From NCBI GenBank assembly GCA_963576475.1, contig OY754973.1:5344893-5408892 (forward strand): DNA of 64,000 nt, read 5' to 3'. The position numbers and the translations under genes are program-made. This DNA comes from Molanna angustata (Eukaryota; Arthropoda; Insecta; Trichoptera; Molannidae). The notes below the pieces were generated by a model. The model made no database searches. It saw only the letters and a program-made list of their open reading frames with translations, and was not told the origin of the DNA. Below, in pieces: positions 1 through 10,731 of the stretch; position 1 is the stretch's first letter; each line of letters starts with the position of its first letter.

Positions 1-142
1 GGAAATGTTAGAAGCGTGAACAACAGACGAACATGTATAAGACGATGTATGAATGTTGTCGAGGCGATGAATGTATGTCAAGATAGAAGTAAGTGGCGTT
101 CGGTTCTCTCTGCCTACCCCGTAAGGGTCATAGCGTGATGGT
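1..142 (+). mobile_element. RTE-type LINE 3' end remnant
   Basis: The plus strand reads as the last residues of an RTE-like LINE protein (NRRTCIRRCMN, then EAMNVCQDRSKWRSVLSAYP), followed by a short non-coding end leading into a GTATGTATGTAT microsatellite. The same ending closes the longer LINE at 38437-39180, which identifies it. Only the extreme 3' end is present here and the window edge cuts it. It is a dead fragment. Confidence 0.75.
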
Positions 143-897
143 ATGTATGTATAAGGAAAGATAAGGAAAGGAAGGAATATCACTTTATTTAGGTAGGTAC
201 CTACAAAACATAAACAAAAGACTGTTATATACTCAAATAAATCAAAATATGATGCAGACGTGTCTTTATCATTATAAAAGTAAAGTAAATTCATTATTAT
301 GAAAATATACAAAAGGATACAAAATAAATGACAGTAAAAAGTTTTCAGAAAATTTACACAAGGGAGAAAAAATTCAAATAAGGTACACGAAATATCAGAG
401 TTCAGAAAATTTACTATTTAAATTTACATAAGATAGAAAAAAATAAAGCTACAATTCATATGAAGACAGAAAATTTCACAAACATATATATAACTAAATC
501 ATTTATATGGAACAATGAAGAGGAAATTATTTCAACCTTCTTTTTTAAGTTGAAAATGTGTTGGTAGGTTTCAATTTGATATTTGTATCCAGTTCACTGT
601 ACCATTTTTTACCCAGGAATGAATAATGGCTCTGTCTTAACTTTGTAAGTTTCATGGTCTAAAATGGCCCTCAATTTGTAGCCTAGGAGTTGTATACATG
701 TCATTATAAACTCCATTCACATTCAACTCTTTGACCATCTGACATACCATTTTCTTGTACATATTCTGTACTAACATGCAGTTCAGGCAATGGGACAGGC
801 AGTTCACTGTACAATTGGCTAATACTGCAGTCAAATTGTCTCATCAGGATTATTTTTAAGACACTCATCTGGGATAAAATCTCATAAGCTCGTGTTC
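143..897. other. Unassigned AT-rich stretch
   Basis: A purine-rich run (about 158-175) follows the LINE tail. One GTAGGTACCTAC palindrome lies at 193-204. A diverged duplication of about 50 bp (TTCAGAAAATTTAC...) occurs around 340-450. An open frame of 60 codons at 652-834 on the minus strand matches no family I know, and neither adjacent minus-strand frame is convincing. I see no gene. Confidence 0.5.
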
Positions 898-1430
898 TAA
901 TGATAGATGTCTGTCACGTAGTTAATTTCTTCTTCGATGGCGCTACAGCCCAAGTCGAGCCTTGGCCTCCATCAACTTTTGCCTCCAACCCCATCTGTCC
1001 TCAGCTGCCGTCCTCCAGTTTGTGACGCTTAAGAGCTGCACTGCATTCCTCCTCACCTCGTCCTCCCACCGCAACCTGGATCTTCCTATCTTCCTTCTTC
1101 CTCCTGGATGATCAGTCATAATTCTTTTAGGAATTCGCATATTTGGCATTGTCTGAACATGTCCAGCCCATCTCAATCTCGATCGTTTTATATGTGTTGA
1201 GATACTGTGTGATTCATATATTCTGTACACTCTGTACAGTTCTTCGTTTCGCCTTATACGCCACTCTTCCCCATCTTTCACTGGACCGCATATGCGGCGG
1301 AGAACTTTCCCCTCAAATATGTCCAAAGTTTCAGCGAATTTTATTGTAAGTGTCAACGTCTCGCACGCGTATGTATCAACATTTCTAATAATTGTCTTGT
1401 TAGGATTAATTTGGTTTTCCTCACATAGTT
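898..1430 (-). mobile_element. LINE C-terminal fragment (RTE-like)
   Basis: The minus strand encodes the C-terminal tail typical of RTE-like LINE proteins: RLRWAGHVQTMPN, then GGRRKIGRSRLRWEDEVRR, then NWRTAAEDRWGWRQ and EAKARLGL. The frame is open back through YACETLTL near 1365, the degenerate form of the usual Y-SETW motif, to about 1430. The reverse transcriptase core is missing, so this is a 5'-truncated copy. Its 3' end (gaagaagaaattaact...gacagacatctatcat) is shared with the plus-strand copy at 5808-6078, which fixes the 3' boundary near 898. Confidence 0.85.
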
Positions 1431-2114
1431 AATAGGTAATTAATATTTTTTATAGAACATTTGTAGATATAGATTAGAAATATTTTAAAAAATAAGCGTA
1501 AAATGTAAAAGTGAGTATCATCCCTGATTGAACAATCATTATATATTATTATAATGTATTAAAACCTTGAAGAGACATCCTTATAAAATAGATAAATAAT
1601 GCTGGTGCAACGAAAGAGTTACAGATTTTATCACACCTTGTACATATTAAAATATTATTATTATTATCACTATGTATATTCAATAAAGTTAATAATAATC
1701 ATTAATTATGGCCGACATAATAATCTAACATCATTTTCGCTAATACACCTTCAACTCTAACCCTACAATTAAAATAATAAATTGATGTGTAAACAGACAG
1801 CGTACAAGACTCAACTCATTGCCATGACTCTTTCTTCCTTGATTGATAATGTCGAAGCGCTGGCTGTGGTTGTTTGTTGTATGTATGCTGCCACAGCGAA
1901 ATTAAAATTTAAAAAAATATATTGTCTGTTACTACAGAGAAATTGATTTGTAAGTAGGTACCTACTATCGACCTCATTTAACCTCATACGAGTGTACGTG
2001 ATCGTTTTTCAAAAGTATGCGAGAGATAATTTTGTTATGTATATTTATTTATTTATGGACATGCAGAAATTTTACTGATGCACGAATGCAGATGAGCTGT
2101 GTCGAGGTATAAAA
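1431..2114. other. Unassigned AT-rich stretch
   Basis: AT-rich sequence with short AT runs and one GTAGGTACCTAC palindrome at 1954-1965. No coding signal, RNA gene or repeat boundary that I can support. Confidence 0.4.
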
Positions 2115-2185
2115 ATGTAGCATTCGATTCATTGTGACTTCCCCATTAAGGACATGACATGATGGTATAAATATTTATGTACATC
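2115..2185 (+). mobile_element. Possible RTE LINE tail relic
   Basis: The segment ...cattgtgacttccccattaaggacatg...atgatggtataaat resembles the non-coding end of the RTE LINE at 38437-39180 (CCCGTAAGGGACATGG, then GTGATGGTATG). The match is short and diverged, so this is tentative. Confidence 0.35.
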
Positions 2186-2274
2186 AATTGTGAACGAAAG
2201 TAATTGGTCTGTCTTTTTTTCATTTCATAGTGTATTTTCACTGTTTTTCTTATAATACTGTATTTGTCCCTTAA

Positions 2275-2455
2275 ATTAATAAATAAAAAAATAAAATCAA
2301 ATAAAATTTAAAAAAAAATAAATAAATAGATTTAATAAATAAATAAATTTAATAAATAAATAAATATATTAGTTTATTAATCAATAAACAAACAAATAAA
2401 TTAATAAATATATGAATAAATAAATAAATATAAAAATAAATAAATTCAAAACAAT
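2275..2455. repeat. AT-rich low-complexity tract (AAATAAAT)n
   Basis: Imperfect runs of AAATAAAT and AATAAATT fill this stretch with almost no G or C. It could be an expanded poly-A tail of a retroelement, but no body is visible next to it. Confidence 0.75.
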
Positions 2456-2627
2456 TAACAAGAAAATACAAAAATTATACTGTATATTCTGTTCTTTATA
2501 ATTTTGAAGTTCACACCTACCAGATGAGAAGTCGGCAGGACTAAAGATTGCCTCAGACTAACCTGGCAGGTACGCAAAATAGTGTAGTATAAAGGTTTTC
2601 AACTGTATAATGATAAGCCAGAATGTG

Positions 2628-2750
2628 AATACAATCCACCATACCATACCATCACGCCTATATCCCAATTTAGGGTAGGCAGAGAGAACCGAACGGCAGA
2701 CTCCTCTCTCTCGACACACATTTCTCGCTTCATTCACGTACATACATCGT
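2628..2750 (-). mobile_element. RTE-type LINE 3' end remnant
   Basis: Read on the minus strand this gives VNEARNVCRERGVCRSVLSAYP followed by the non-coding end GGGATATAGGCGTGATGGTATGG, the same ending as at 1-142 and 38437. Only about 120 bp survives. Confidence 0.7.
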
Positions 2751-3038
2751 CCAATGCACGCTCTTATATTATTTTTACTTCTAAAATTAAAATCTTTTAA
2801 ACTTCCATTTATGTAATATTTTTGTCAACTTTTCCTTGGCCGACCTCTACTTTTCGTTCCTCTTTTATCAGCCTTATATATTAAGTATGTGTTATTATTA
2901 TTTTATTTTTATTCTTCTTAGTATTTTTTTTTCTCTCTTTAAAAATGTACCAAATTAACTTGAGTGACTTCACGTTCAGCAGTTTTCAATCTATCGATTG
3001 ATACGGCTTCCAAACTGTAGAATTCCATACTTATTATT

Positions 3039-3190
3039 GTAAATATGAACACATATATATTCCACAACGAATTAATTTGACTTCTGACGACCGTTTCGGC
3101 TTACAAGGCCATAATCAACCAGATGATCGAAATGTTCGTCGGAAGTGAAATTAATTCGTTGTGGAATATAATATATGTGTTCATATTTAC
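3039..3190. mobile_element. Inverted-repeat element with hammerhead-like arms
   Basis: Two arms of about 60 bp (3039-3097 and 3128-3190) are inverted copies: the left starts GTAAATATGAACACATAT and the right ends ATATGTGTTCATATTTAC. Toward the centre the minus strand has GGCC-TTGTAA-GCC-GAAAC-GGTC, a stem II/GAAAC/GTC layout as in the small hammerhead ribozymes of Penelope-like elements. The 5' core is damaged (TTGATTAT instead of CTGANGAT). The plus arm keeps CGAAATG...GTC. The spacer between arms is only about 30 nt. Assignment to Penelope-like elements is inference from this arrangement. Confidence 0.55.
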
Positions 3191-3700
3191 CATAATTATA
3201 ATGACTTCACGTTGCTGGGGTTGGTTGGAAGAAATTGCCACACAGCAACAAACCCTCCTTTGAGCATTCCATGAAGGCACATGAAGAATATAAATAAATA
3301 AATAAATATGTACTTTTTTGTTTAGACGGTTATCACTCATTCTATAAAATACAATTTATATCAATTTAATATTGCATATTATTATTTAAATTGATAGGAA
3401 ACATATTAGAAACTTATATATATGGCGAATGTGTTCATTTAACAATAAGTCATTCATTGTATTAGGCAACATCTTGTCGAAATAGTTTTTATACAGCAAT
3501 ATGTCATGTTAACAATTTAAACAATTGGTATGCGATGCAATTCAAGATAAGGATATTTTTTTAGTGAGATCACCTTCTAATTATCCTTGAGTTTTAAATC
3601 AAGTATCTCTACCTACCATTCAAAAAGATTTATCACAATTAATAGGATCAGTAATTGAGTGTTGATCAATTGATTAAATATAATCAAACTCATAAAGTAT
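3191..3700. other. Unassigned stretch
   Basis: AT-rich sequence with a short (AAAT)n run near 3295. No gene, no convincing repeat boundary. Confidence 0.4.
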
Positions 3701-3976
3701 GTATGGTGTGAGGTGCCGACTTGAAATAATGCTCCCCCTCTTTTATAGTATCATTGTTTTCGAGTAGGTATACCTTGAGAGCCAGGAAACCTAAAATATA
3801 CCAGGCAAAATAAAATTTATGCTTTTTTAGGTGAGATGAAACTGGTAGGTGGAGATACGTTACTCGCATATGTTGTCGTTCAATTTTTAAGGTTTTGCAC
3901 ACCCATTCACCTGTAGCTGGTTACTCCATGTTTTGGAATAGGCAGTGATGTTAAAAATGAATGAATGAATGAATAA
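3701..3976 (+). repeat. Dispersed repeat with (ATGA)n tail, copy 1
   Basis: This matches 27783-28030 in order: a TGCTCCCCCTCTTTTATAGT / TGCTTCCACTCTTTTCTAAT block, TCATTGTTTTCGAGTA / TCGTTTTCGGGTAT, GAGAGCC / AGAGCC, then CACCTGTAGCTGGTTACTCC / CACCTGTCGCTGGTTACCAT, and a tail of ATGAATGAATGA. The microsatellite tail suggests the 3' UTR of a LINE that ends in a short tandem repeat; no protein is visible. A third, partial copy lies on the minus strand at 53465-53520. Confidence 0.6.
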
Positions 3977-4395
3977 TATATTTCCAACAGTAAAAATATT
4001 ACAAAGGAACAAAATACAATTTAATTTATACCTAATTACAATTTAACAATATTTTTTTCCACACATTTGGAAATTTTACTGCCTCGCTAGACATAATCTG
4101 TTCCGAGGCAGCACTAATTTTAATCTGCTATGGTTATTCTGCGATCATATGATTTGTTTTCTTTTTTTTTTCACATATTCCATTCACTTAGAACATCGAC
4201 AATCAGGCAGTACCTATCATCAGTGGGAGTAGCGATCGACAATCAGGATGAAAAACTCTAAACCTCTATCTCAAAAAATCTAAGAGTACAGAAGCAGATC
4301 CTTCTCTACGAATCTGCTGCCAACGAGGTATTTGAAAATTTTCCCATCATTTGATATGTTTTGTTCAATATCCATCATATTTAATAATAATAATA
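3977..4395. other. Unassigned, possible LINE 3' UTR
   Basis: Contains a small hairpin (CCTCGCTAGACATAATCTG followed by TTCCGAGG, about 4081-4108) of the kind seen in LINE 3' UTRs, and AT-rich flanks. No coding sequence recognised. Confidence 0.3.
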
Positions 4396-4475
4396 ATAAT
4401 TAACACTTACTTGCACCCTGCGCAAGCGGCGAGTTTATTGCCATATGGCAATTTCTTCCAACTAACCAGTCGCCG
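4396..4475 (-). mobile_element. SINE-2 3' end fragment
   Basis: The minus strand reads GGTTAGTTGGAAGAAATTGC, CATATGGCAATAAACTCGCC, then a GCAGGGTGCAAG end. This is the 3' part of the SINE at 62795-63000. The tRNA-like head is absent. Confidence 0.7.
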
Positions 4476-5807
4476 ACTTGTCGCCTTTATCTATGGACAT
4501 GCCAGTGACAATTGTTGTGTTTTTTCATTATTGCTGATGACAACCTGCAACTTGATATTTTTTTATGAATTTTATGAGTTATTTTATGTGTTATTTTTAA
4601 GGTACATTTGTGATGTGACAAACTAATTAATAAATGCCATTTTGATACTCGCTCCGACACGGGTATGTTCCCAGTGAAGCGGGTGTCGGTCGCACATAAA
4701 AAATAAAAAACAAGTGTAAAGAATAAAAATAAATAAATTGAAATAGTCAAAACAAATTTATATCCTTACAATATAATAAATATTATTTTATTTTTCAACG
4801 ACTTCCAGAAACGAAAGATGTTTGGAGACTCTACATGATTTTTTCTATTTCTTTATGTATTTTTAGCGATAGCTATCTATCACTTTGTCCGATTTCCATG
4901 TTTTATTTTTCAATATAAAGTAGGTAGGTACCTTTTAATCGGTTCCATTTCAATTTGATTTCAATTCCGATGATGGGATACATGATCCATGTAATCCAAA
5001 ATGATTTTTTTTTACATTAGAAAAAAGGTTACTTCCGATTGGTCCCATTTCAATTCGGTCAAGAACCGATGATGAGATCTATTACTTTTTTTATTTATTT
5101 ATTACGCTACGTAATAAATCTGTATTTAAAAGGATTATTACTACTGTATAACAGTGAATATTATTTTTCATAACAGGTGTCATTTATCAAATACAAAATG
5201 GCCGCCAAACGCGAAAGAAATCGGACTAAGATTTCGCTGCTTGGGGACATTTATGTAGTATTGGATTTAGTTCAAAGATGGCGGGTCAAAATATCCATTA
5301 TGCAGTTGAATTATGTATTCCGACGTATTACATATTACTAATGTTAGGTCATTGCATTACAAAAGGGTACGGTGGCATTAAAATATTTTATTCGTTTTAT
5401 TTTTCCGTTTCTGGTTGATGAACCTGTGTAAAATAACACCTGGAGATAAAATTATATTCACCCGACGATTTATAAATCTGCTTCGAATCCAACGCCGATA
5501 ATTTATAAGGCAAAACCTATGGTTGTTTTTTACTCTTCGCTATTATAGAAAAGTAGAGTAATGATTTCAAAAATGGTAAAAAATTATTTTACAGTAATAT
5601 CTTTTTAATGAGAGTCTTTTGTAGGCTCTCATTAGTAAATTTTGAAAATCATTTCCACAAAACCTGTAACGTCTTTAAAATAATGTACAGTTTATTTTTA
5701 CATATTAATTCTATTGTAGAGTTTTTTTATATTTAAATTTGGTTTAATAAAACCCATTTTTTAAATTTTTGGTTTTATCAAATTTCATTATTTTACTTTC
5801 ATAGATG
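4476..5807. other. Unassigned stretch with an internal duplication
   Basis: Two diverged copies of a unit of about 85 bp lie at 4935-5065 (CGGTTCCATTTCAATTTGAT...CCGATGATGGGAT and TTGGTCCCATTTCAATTCGG...CCGATGATGAGAT). Around 5190-5300 is a patch of slightly higher GC (AAAATGGCCGCCAAACGCG). No protein family or RNA recognised. Confidence 0.4.
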
Positions 5808-6078
5808 AGATTGAGATGGGCTGGACATGTTCAGAGAATGCTTAATATGCGAATTCCTAAGAGAATTGTGACAGGACATCCAGGAGGAAGAAGGAAAACA
5901 TGAAGACCCAGGTTGTGATGGGAGGACGAGGTGAGGAGGCATGGAGTGCAGCTTTTAAGCGTCACAAACTGGAGGACGGCAGCTGAGGACAGACGGGGTT
6001 AATTGAAGGAGGCCAAGGCTCGACTTAGGCTGTAGCGCCATCGAAGAAGAAATTAACTATGTGACAGACATCTATCAT
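5808..6078 (+). mobile_element. LINE C-terminal fragment, frameshifted
   Basis: Nucleotide-level copy of the LINE end at 898-1430, in plus orientation: AGATTGAGATGGGCTGGACA encodes RLRWAGH, followed by GGRRK, and the copy ends in the same gaagaagaaattaact...gacagacatctatcat. A deletion after AGGAGGAAGAAGG breaks the frame and CGG-to-TTA changes remove conserved residues. Non-functional. Confidence 0.8.
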
Positions 6079-6844
6079 GAAGACTACTAGTGCACTACTA
6101 TGGAAAAGTAGTCATGATTTCAAATTTTTTTACCGTATTTTTCTCATGTATCAACGGGGCACATTCAGATAGAGCATTCTTTTATTTTAATCATGATTTT
6201 TTTCGTCATGACGTATGGTATAAATACTGTTCTACCTCCACCACCCATTCTGCTTATGGAAACTAATAATGGCCCCATGCAAAACTTTGTAAGAATAAAA
6301 AAAGGAACATGAGAAGACCCCGGAGAACCTCTAAACCCTTGCATACACTGCAATAACAGTGCCAAAGAAAGCTAATTGTGTCGAAATAGCTGGATTGTCC
6401 TTCATTGAAAGTTAATATAAGAAAGAATCGTATTTATGACAGTACGTATTGAAATCCCTGAAGATCCGCATATCCAATGGGTCCAAAGAAATTCCCTCGG
6501 ACATCGTTTTACATCAGTTCTCGTCGGAAAGTTAACACGGAGAAGTTAGTGCATTCCATAACATATGCTCAGAAGTCTGTTCAGGGTTATCACAAAACTG
6601 ACATGAGAAGGAATCGAATAAGTAAAAACGAAAATGATAACTTTTGAAACTATCGTTTCCAGTAAGCAATTGCGTTGTCCAATAATCAGGAATAATCCTT
6701 GAAGAATAAATTCAAATCCTCGAAGAAGAAATTCGATTCATCAGTGCAAACTTCATTAACCCTCTCATCTTCTAGAAAATTGATTTTAAATAAAAACAAT
6801 AATAATGTAAGTACCTAAAAAAATATTCTGGGACTTCTTCTTCT
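6079..6844. other. Unassigned stretch
   Basis: Mixed AT-rich DNA. The minus-strand frame at 6165-6365 is not recognised and lacks any domain signature. Nothing else supported. Confidence 0.4.
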
Positions 6845-7240
6845 ATCGTGTCAGCAACGCATTTAAATTATTTTCTGCCAGTGCCTAGCAACGTCAATAG
6901 CACAATCATTACACACTATAAGATCGTGCATGGTGCAGTTTACTGGACTTGAGGGACAGCTGCACAGATGTGCGGTGGTCTGCTGCTCTCCACAGTCACA
7001 TGTAGTTGGTATTCCCTGTTGCAGGAAGCCCCATGTAGACAGGTTATCCAACGTTCTCCCAACGCCCATCCTCAGTCTGTTTAGTGACTTTCACGTACGC
7101 CACTCCACTTTGTGGCCCGGGGGAAGACTCTCCTTAGGGCGGACGAAGTTATCGGGGGCTTCTTGCTGCCATAGACGGAGCCTTTCCTGCTCAGGGTGAG
7201 ATGGAAGTGGCTGCGTTGATGTCAGGAAACTTTGAAACTT
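6845..7240 (-). mobile_element. LINE C-terminal fragment with zinc-binding-like end
   Basis: The minus strand encodes RLRLWQQEAPDNF, a stop, then LNRLRMGVGRTLDNLSTWGF, TTCDCGEQQTTAHLCSCP and CAIDVARHW. The pattern LNRLR-G-GR...WG...C-CG-QT--HL--CP is the standard C-terminal end of Jockey/I-group LINE proteins, after the reverse transcriptase and RNase H-like region. The same family ending occurs on the plus strand at 34750-34903. One in-frame stop and 5' truncation make it a pseudogene. Confidence 0.8.
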
Positions 7241-7727
7241 TTCTGGGACTGTCAATCTTACAAGATGAAAAAAATTATATTCTTACATAAGGAGAGTTTG
7301 GTTTTGACCACAATCCACTCTTTTTTCTTCTACAAAAATCTTATAGTATTAGATTTGGTTAATCATCATAGTATCTGATTATAAAAAAACCTCGTGAACT
7401 TGGGCGTGTCTTGAACCCAAACAAAGTGTATTCTGTAATAAATTAAATCTATGAATCATACTACGAAGTGTGAATTGTAGTAAAGCTCTATTATACGTGT
7501 GTTTTTATTGTCTCTTTCGCAATATTATTCAACTGTTTGTTTGTAGCCAGTTTAAGATTCATGAATGTTTTCAAAATATTTCAACAAAACAAATTGTTCT
7601 TGATACAAATATAATGTAGTAGGTATCTATAAATTCAAATTCAAACGAGTGATTGTGGTAATACCTGATTAAATTTCTTCTTCCACTTCTCATCCTTTTG
7701 TTTTCCAATCATTACTATAAACTGTTA
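7241..7727. other. Unassigned stretch with a dispersed motif
   Basis: At about 7283-7312 it contains one member of a dispersed motif (GAGTTTGGTTTTGACCACAA then TCCACTC) found at least seven times in the window. The rest is AT-rich with no gene. Confidence 0.4.
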
Positions 7728-8735
7728 TCCAACTGTCGATTTGTTCAGGAGAACTTTGTTCTCTTAACATATCGACAATGTATCAAGCCAGAATACGCGA
7801 GAATTGTATGGAGAGGTCTACTTTTTTCACGGCTTTTCCATCTTTGAAGTCAAAAAACACCAACTTAGAGGCGTCGCAGCATATATGTTCCATACACGGA
7901 TTTACTCAGAATTCGGAGTAGAACATTTCGTGTGTCTGTGTGTGTGTGTGTCTGTGTGTCTGTGTGTGTGTCCCCCCCCCTTATAACTTTTGATCCGCTC
8001 AATTTACAGAGCCTAAAATTTCAGAATATATAAACAGTTACAGGCCTACAAAACTTTTATACTCGGAATTTTGAATTTTTGTTTCAGTCAGGGGTTATCA
8101 ACTTTTGAATTTTTATTTTATTTTTCCATATATCTCAGAAACCATAAAAGCTAGAACGCTGAAAATTGGCACAAACATAGACAAATACAAAATCTCAAAT
8201 TAATTTTTTCAAAAAAATTCCAGGGTTTCTCAAACATTTTTTATTAAGAAAAGTATTTTTTTTATGATAAATTTATGAGTTTAACTGCCTATATTTCCAA
8301 AACTTATACAATTATCGAAAAAAGCCGAAACACCCCAACTAGATAATTTAATTTTCTATAAAAAATATTAACATTGTAGTAGAAGATCTCAATTTTTTTT
8401 AACAATTTTTTTAAAAATTGAATTTAGTGACGACATCGCTTCATACATTTTGTATGGCAGTCGCCTATACACAATATGTAAGAAGACTTAATAGTTTGAT
8501 ACTTCATCTCCAAACATACATACCATCATGCTATTTTCATATTCTGGGTAGGAAAAAAGGAACTTCCTCCATACTATCCTATCTTGACATACATACCTAC
8601 ATATGTTGTATAGAAAACAAAATATCTGAAAATATTCAATAATTTGTATTTATGGGTTTATAGTTTGGTACATATTCTTCAACTATACATACTATCGCTA
8701 TCGACAGTTGGATCTCATGTGTTACATGCAACTAG
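7728..8735 (+). mobile_element. Helitron family 1, copy A (full length)
   Basis: The element starts TCCAACTGTCGAT directly after an A and ends CTAG directly before a T, the signature of Helitron insertion without target duplication. Near the 3' end, ATCGACAGTTGGA is the inverted copy of the 5' terminus (13 bp). It is followed by a 5-bp hairpin (CATGT-GTT-ACATG) a few bases before CTAG. A 5' terminus repeated in inverted form near the 3' end fits the Helentron/HINE type. There is no Rep/helicase, so it is non-autonomous. A TG/CA microsatellite lies at about 7928-7968. The 60-codon frame inside is not a gene. Confidence 0.85.
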
Positions 8736-8840
8736 TTTATTTATTATTTTTCACACCTTTATAAAAAACGACTATTATGAAGATTACAGCTGTCCAACTA
8801 GGTAACCCTGTTCTAGGGCAGTTTAAAATTTAACCAAGCC
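8736..8840 (-). repeat. Probable LINE 3' UTR tail
   Basis: Shares CAACTAGG...CCTGTTCTAGGGC and a neighbouring TTATTTATT run with 54166-54290. The T-rich edge suggests a poly-A end on the minus strand. The Helitron at 7728-8735 abuts it. No coding part is visible. Confidence 0.45.
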
Positions 8841-8882
8841 ATATATTTGACATTTCGATTTTACATGATTATTGTTACTTTA

Positions 8883-9052
8883 GATGGGTCGATGGCAGAG
8901 CGGTTAGCGCACTGGGCTAGTAATTCAGTGGTCGCGAGTTCGAATCCTGCCTCGACCGATTTCGTTCACCTATAGCACAAGCATTTATGCTTATTTTAGG
9001 GAAAGTAGGAAGATGTATAATATGTAATTGTTTAACAAGGACATTACAATGT
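8883..9052 (+). mobile_element. SINE-1 (tRNA-derived)
   Basis: The head has a pol III A box (GGCAGAGCGGTTAGCGC) and B box (GAGTTCGAATC) in a near-cloverleaf whose anticodon-like loop CTAGTAA would read AGT (Thr). A conserved body follows (CGTTCACCTATAGCACAAGC ... TTTAACAAGGACAT). Four other copies and fragments with the same head-body junction occur at 13598, 35767, 56823 and 58953, which shows this is a mobile SINE and not a tRNA gene. Confidence 0.9.
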
Positions 9053-9613
9053 GTCATTTACAAACAAATATTAGATCTGACACCAAACATGACAACACAA
9101 CAAATTATAATATTTATATAGTATAAACATAACAACCATACCGACAAAGTAAATCATGTCATTATTCTCGTATGATTTTTTTTATTCTAGTATTATTATT
9201 GTTATACTACTAACAAGTTTCAAATATTTATTTTTTAAAAATAAATATTTGCAAATTGAATTTATATTTTTTAGGGTGTGAATGATTCTTTATGTTTTTA
9301 ATAAAAATTCGACAAATTTGACCGCAAAACGATACGAACAATAATTCATTTTCTGAAAATTTAATTTAAATAACAATCAAAATGACTCACGATCATTGTA
9401 TTGGGCGGTGACAATCAATATAACAAAATCACGAAGGCGATAAATTTAAAATATTTACTCATATATTTTGAAATATATGTTTTGATAAATCTACCATCTC
9501 ATTATCTTAGTTTTTGATTCATAAATAAAAGAAATCTGGTAATACTTGTATGCAGATAACAAAGTTATTAACTCGTCACATGTAGGTATGGAGTGCAATG
9601 CCATACAATATAA
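9053..9613. other. Unassigned AT-rich stretch
   Basis: Very AT-rich, with a local palindrome-like run TATTTTTTAAAAATAAATA near 9228. No gene or named repeat. Confidence 0.4.
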
Positions 9614-10451
9614 TCCAACTGTCGATTTGTTCAGGAGAACTTTGTTCTCTTAACATATCGACAATGTATCAAGCCAGAATACGCGAGAATTGTATGGAGA
9701 GGTCTACTTTTTTCACGGCTTTTCCAACTTTGAAGTCAAAAAACACCACATTTATACAAAAAACACCACATTAATAAACATTTTAACACATGTTGGTATG
9801 TATGTCAATATAGGACAGTATGGAGGTCAGTCCTCTTTTCCTACCCGGAATATGAAAACAGCATGATGGTTCTGTATGTATGTTTGGAGATTAAGTACCT
9901 ATCAAACTATTAAGTCTTCTTACATATTGTGTATAGGCGACTGCCCTACAAATTGTATGAAGCAATGTCGTCACTACATTCCATTTTTATAAAAATTGTT
10001 AAAAAAAGTTTGAGATGTGCTAATACCATGTTAATATTTTTTATAGAAAATTAAATTATCTAGTTGGGGTGTTTCGGCTTTTTTCGATATTTTAAAAAAA
10101 AATTAAAATATAAGCAGTTTAACTCATAAATTTATCATAAAAAAAATATTTTTCTTAATAAAAAATGTTTGAGAAACCCTGAAATTTTTTTGAATAAACT
10201 AATTTGAGATTTTGTATTTTCTATGCTTATACCAATTTTCAGCGTTTTAGCTTTTATGGTTTCTGAGATATATGGAAAAATAAATTAAAAATTCAAAAGT
10301 TGATAACCCCTGACTGAAACAAAAATTCAAAATTCCGAGTATAAAAGTTTTGTAGGCCTGTAACTGTTTATATATTTTGAAATTTTAGGCTCTGTAAATT
10401 GAGCGGATCAAAAGTTATAAAGGGGGGACGGACACACACACAGACACACAG

Positions 10452-10540
<89 letters not shown>

Positions 10541-10731
10541 ACTAAATTTTCTACTCCGAATTCTGAGTAAACCCATGTATAGAACATATATGCTGCGAAT
10601 CCTATAAGTTGGTGTTTTTGACGTCAAAGTTGAAAAAACAATGATAATATAAACATGGCATACAAATTCGCGTATCTTGGCTTGATACTTTGTCGACATG
10701 TTAAGAGAATTAAACTCTTTTGACAGTTGGA
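9614..10731. mobile_element. Helitron family 1, copy B (head-to-head chimera)
   Basis: Positions 9614 to about 9770 are the 5' end of a plus-oriented family-1 Helitron (TCCAACTGTCGATTTGTTC...). From about 9771 to 10731 the sequence switches to a minus-oriented copy, which runs to its own 5' terminus at 10731 but lacks the CTAG 3' end. The two 5' ends therefore face outward. A small duplication (acaaaaaacaccacatt) sits at the join. The minus part carries a long (CA)n tract. Confidence 0.75.
10453..10534. repeat. (AC)n microsatellite inside Helitron B
   Basis: An uninterrupted AC run of about 41 dinucleotides at the position where other family-1 copies have mixed GACACACA repeats. It is an expansion within the transposon. 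Confidence 0.95.

Noticed and set aside
652..834. 60-codon cysteine-containing frame
   Set aside because: No recognised domain, no support from flanking frames, length expected by chance.
6165..6365. 66-codon frame MALLLQCMQG...
   Set aside because: No homology recognised; short and in non-coding-looking sequence.
8883..9052. tRNA-Thr gene
   Set aside because: The head folds like a tRNA, but the same head-plus-body recurs at four other places and no terminator follows the head. It is SINE-1.
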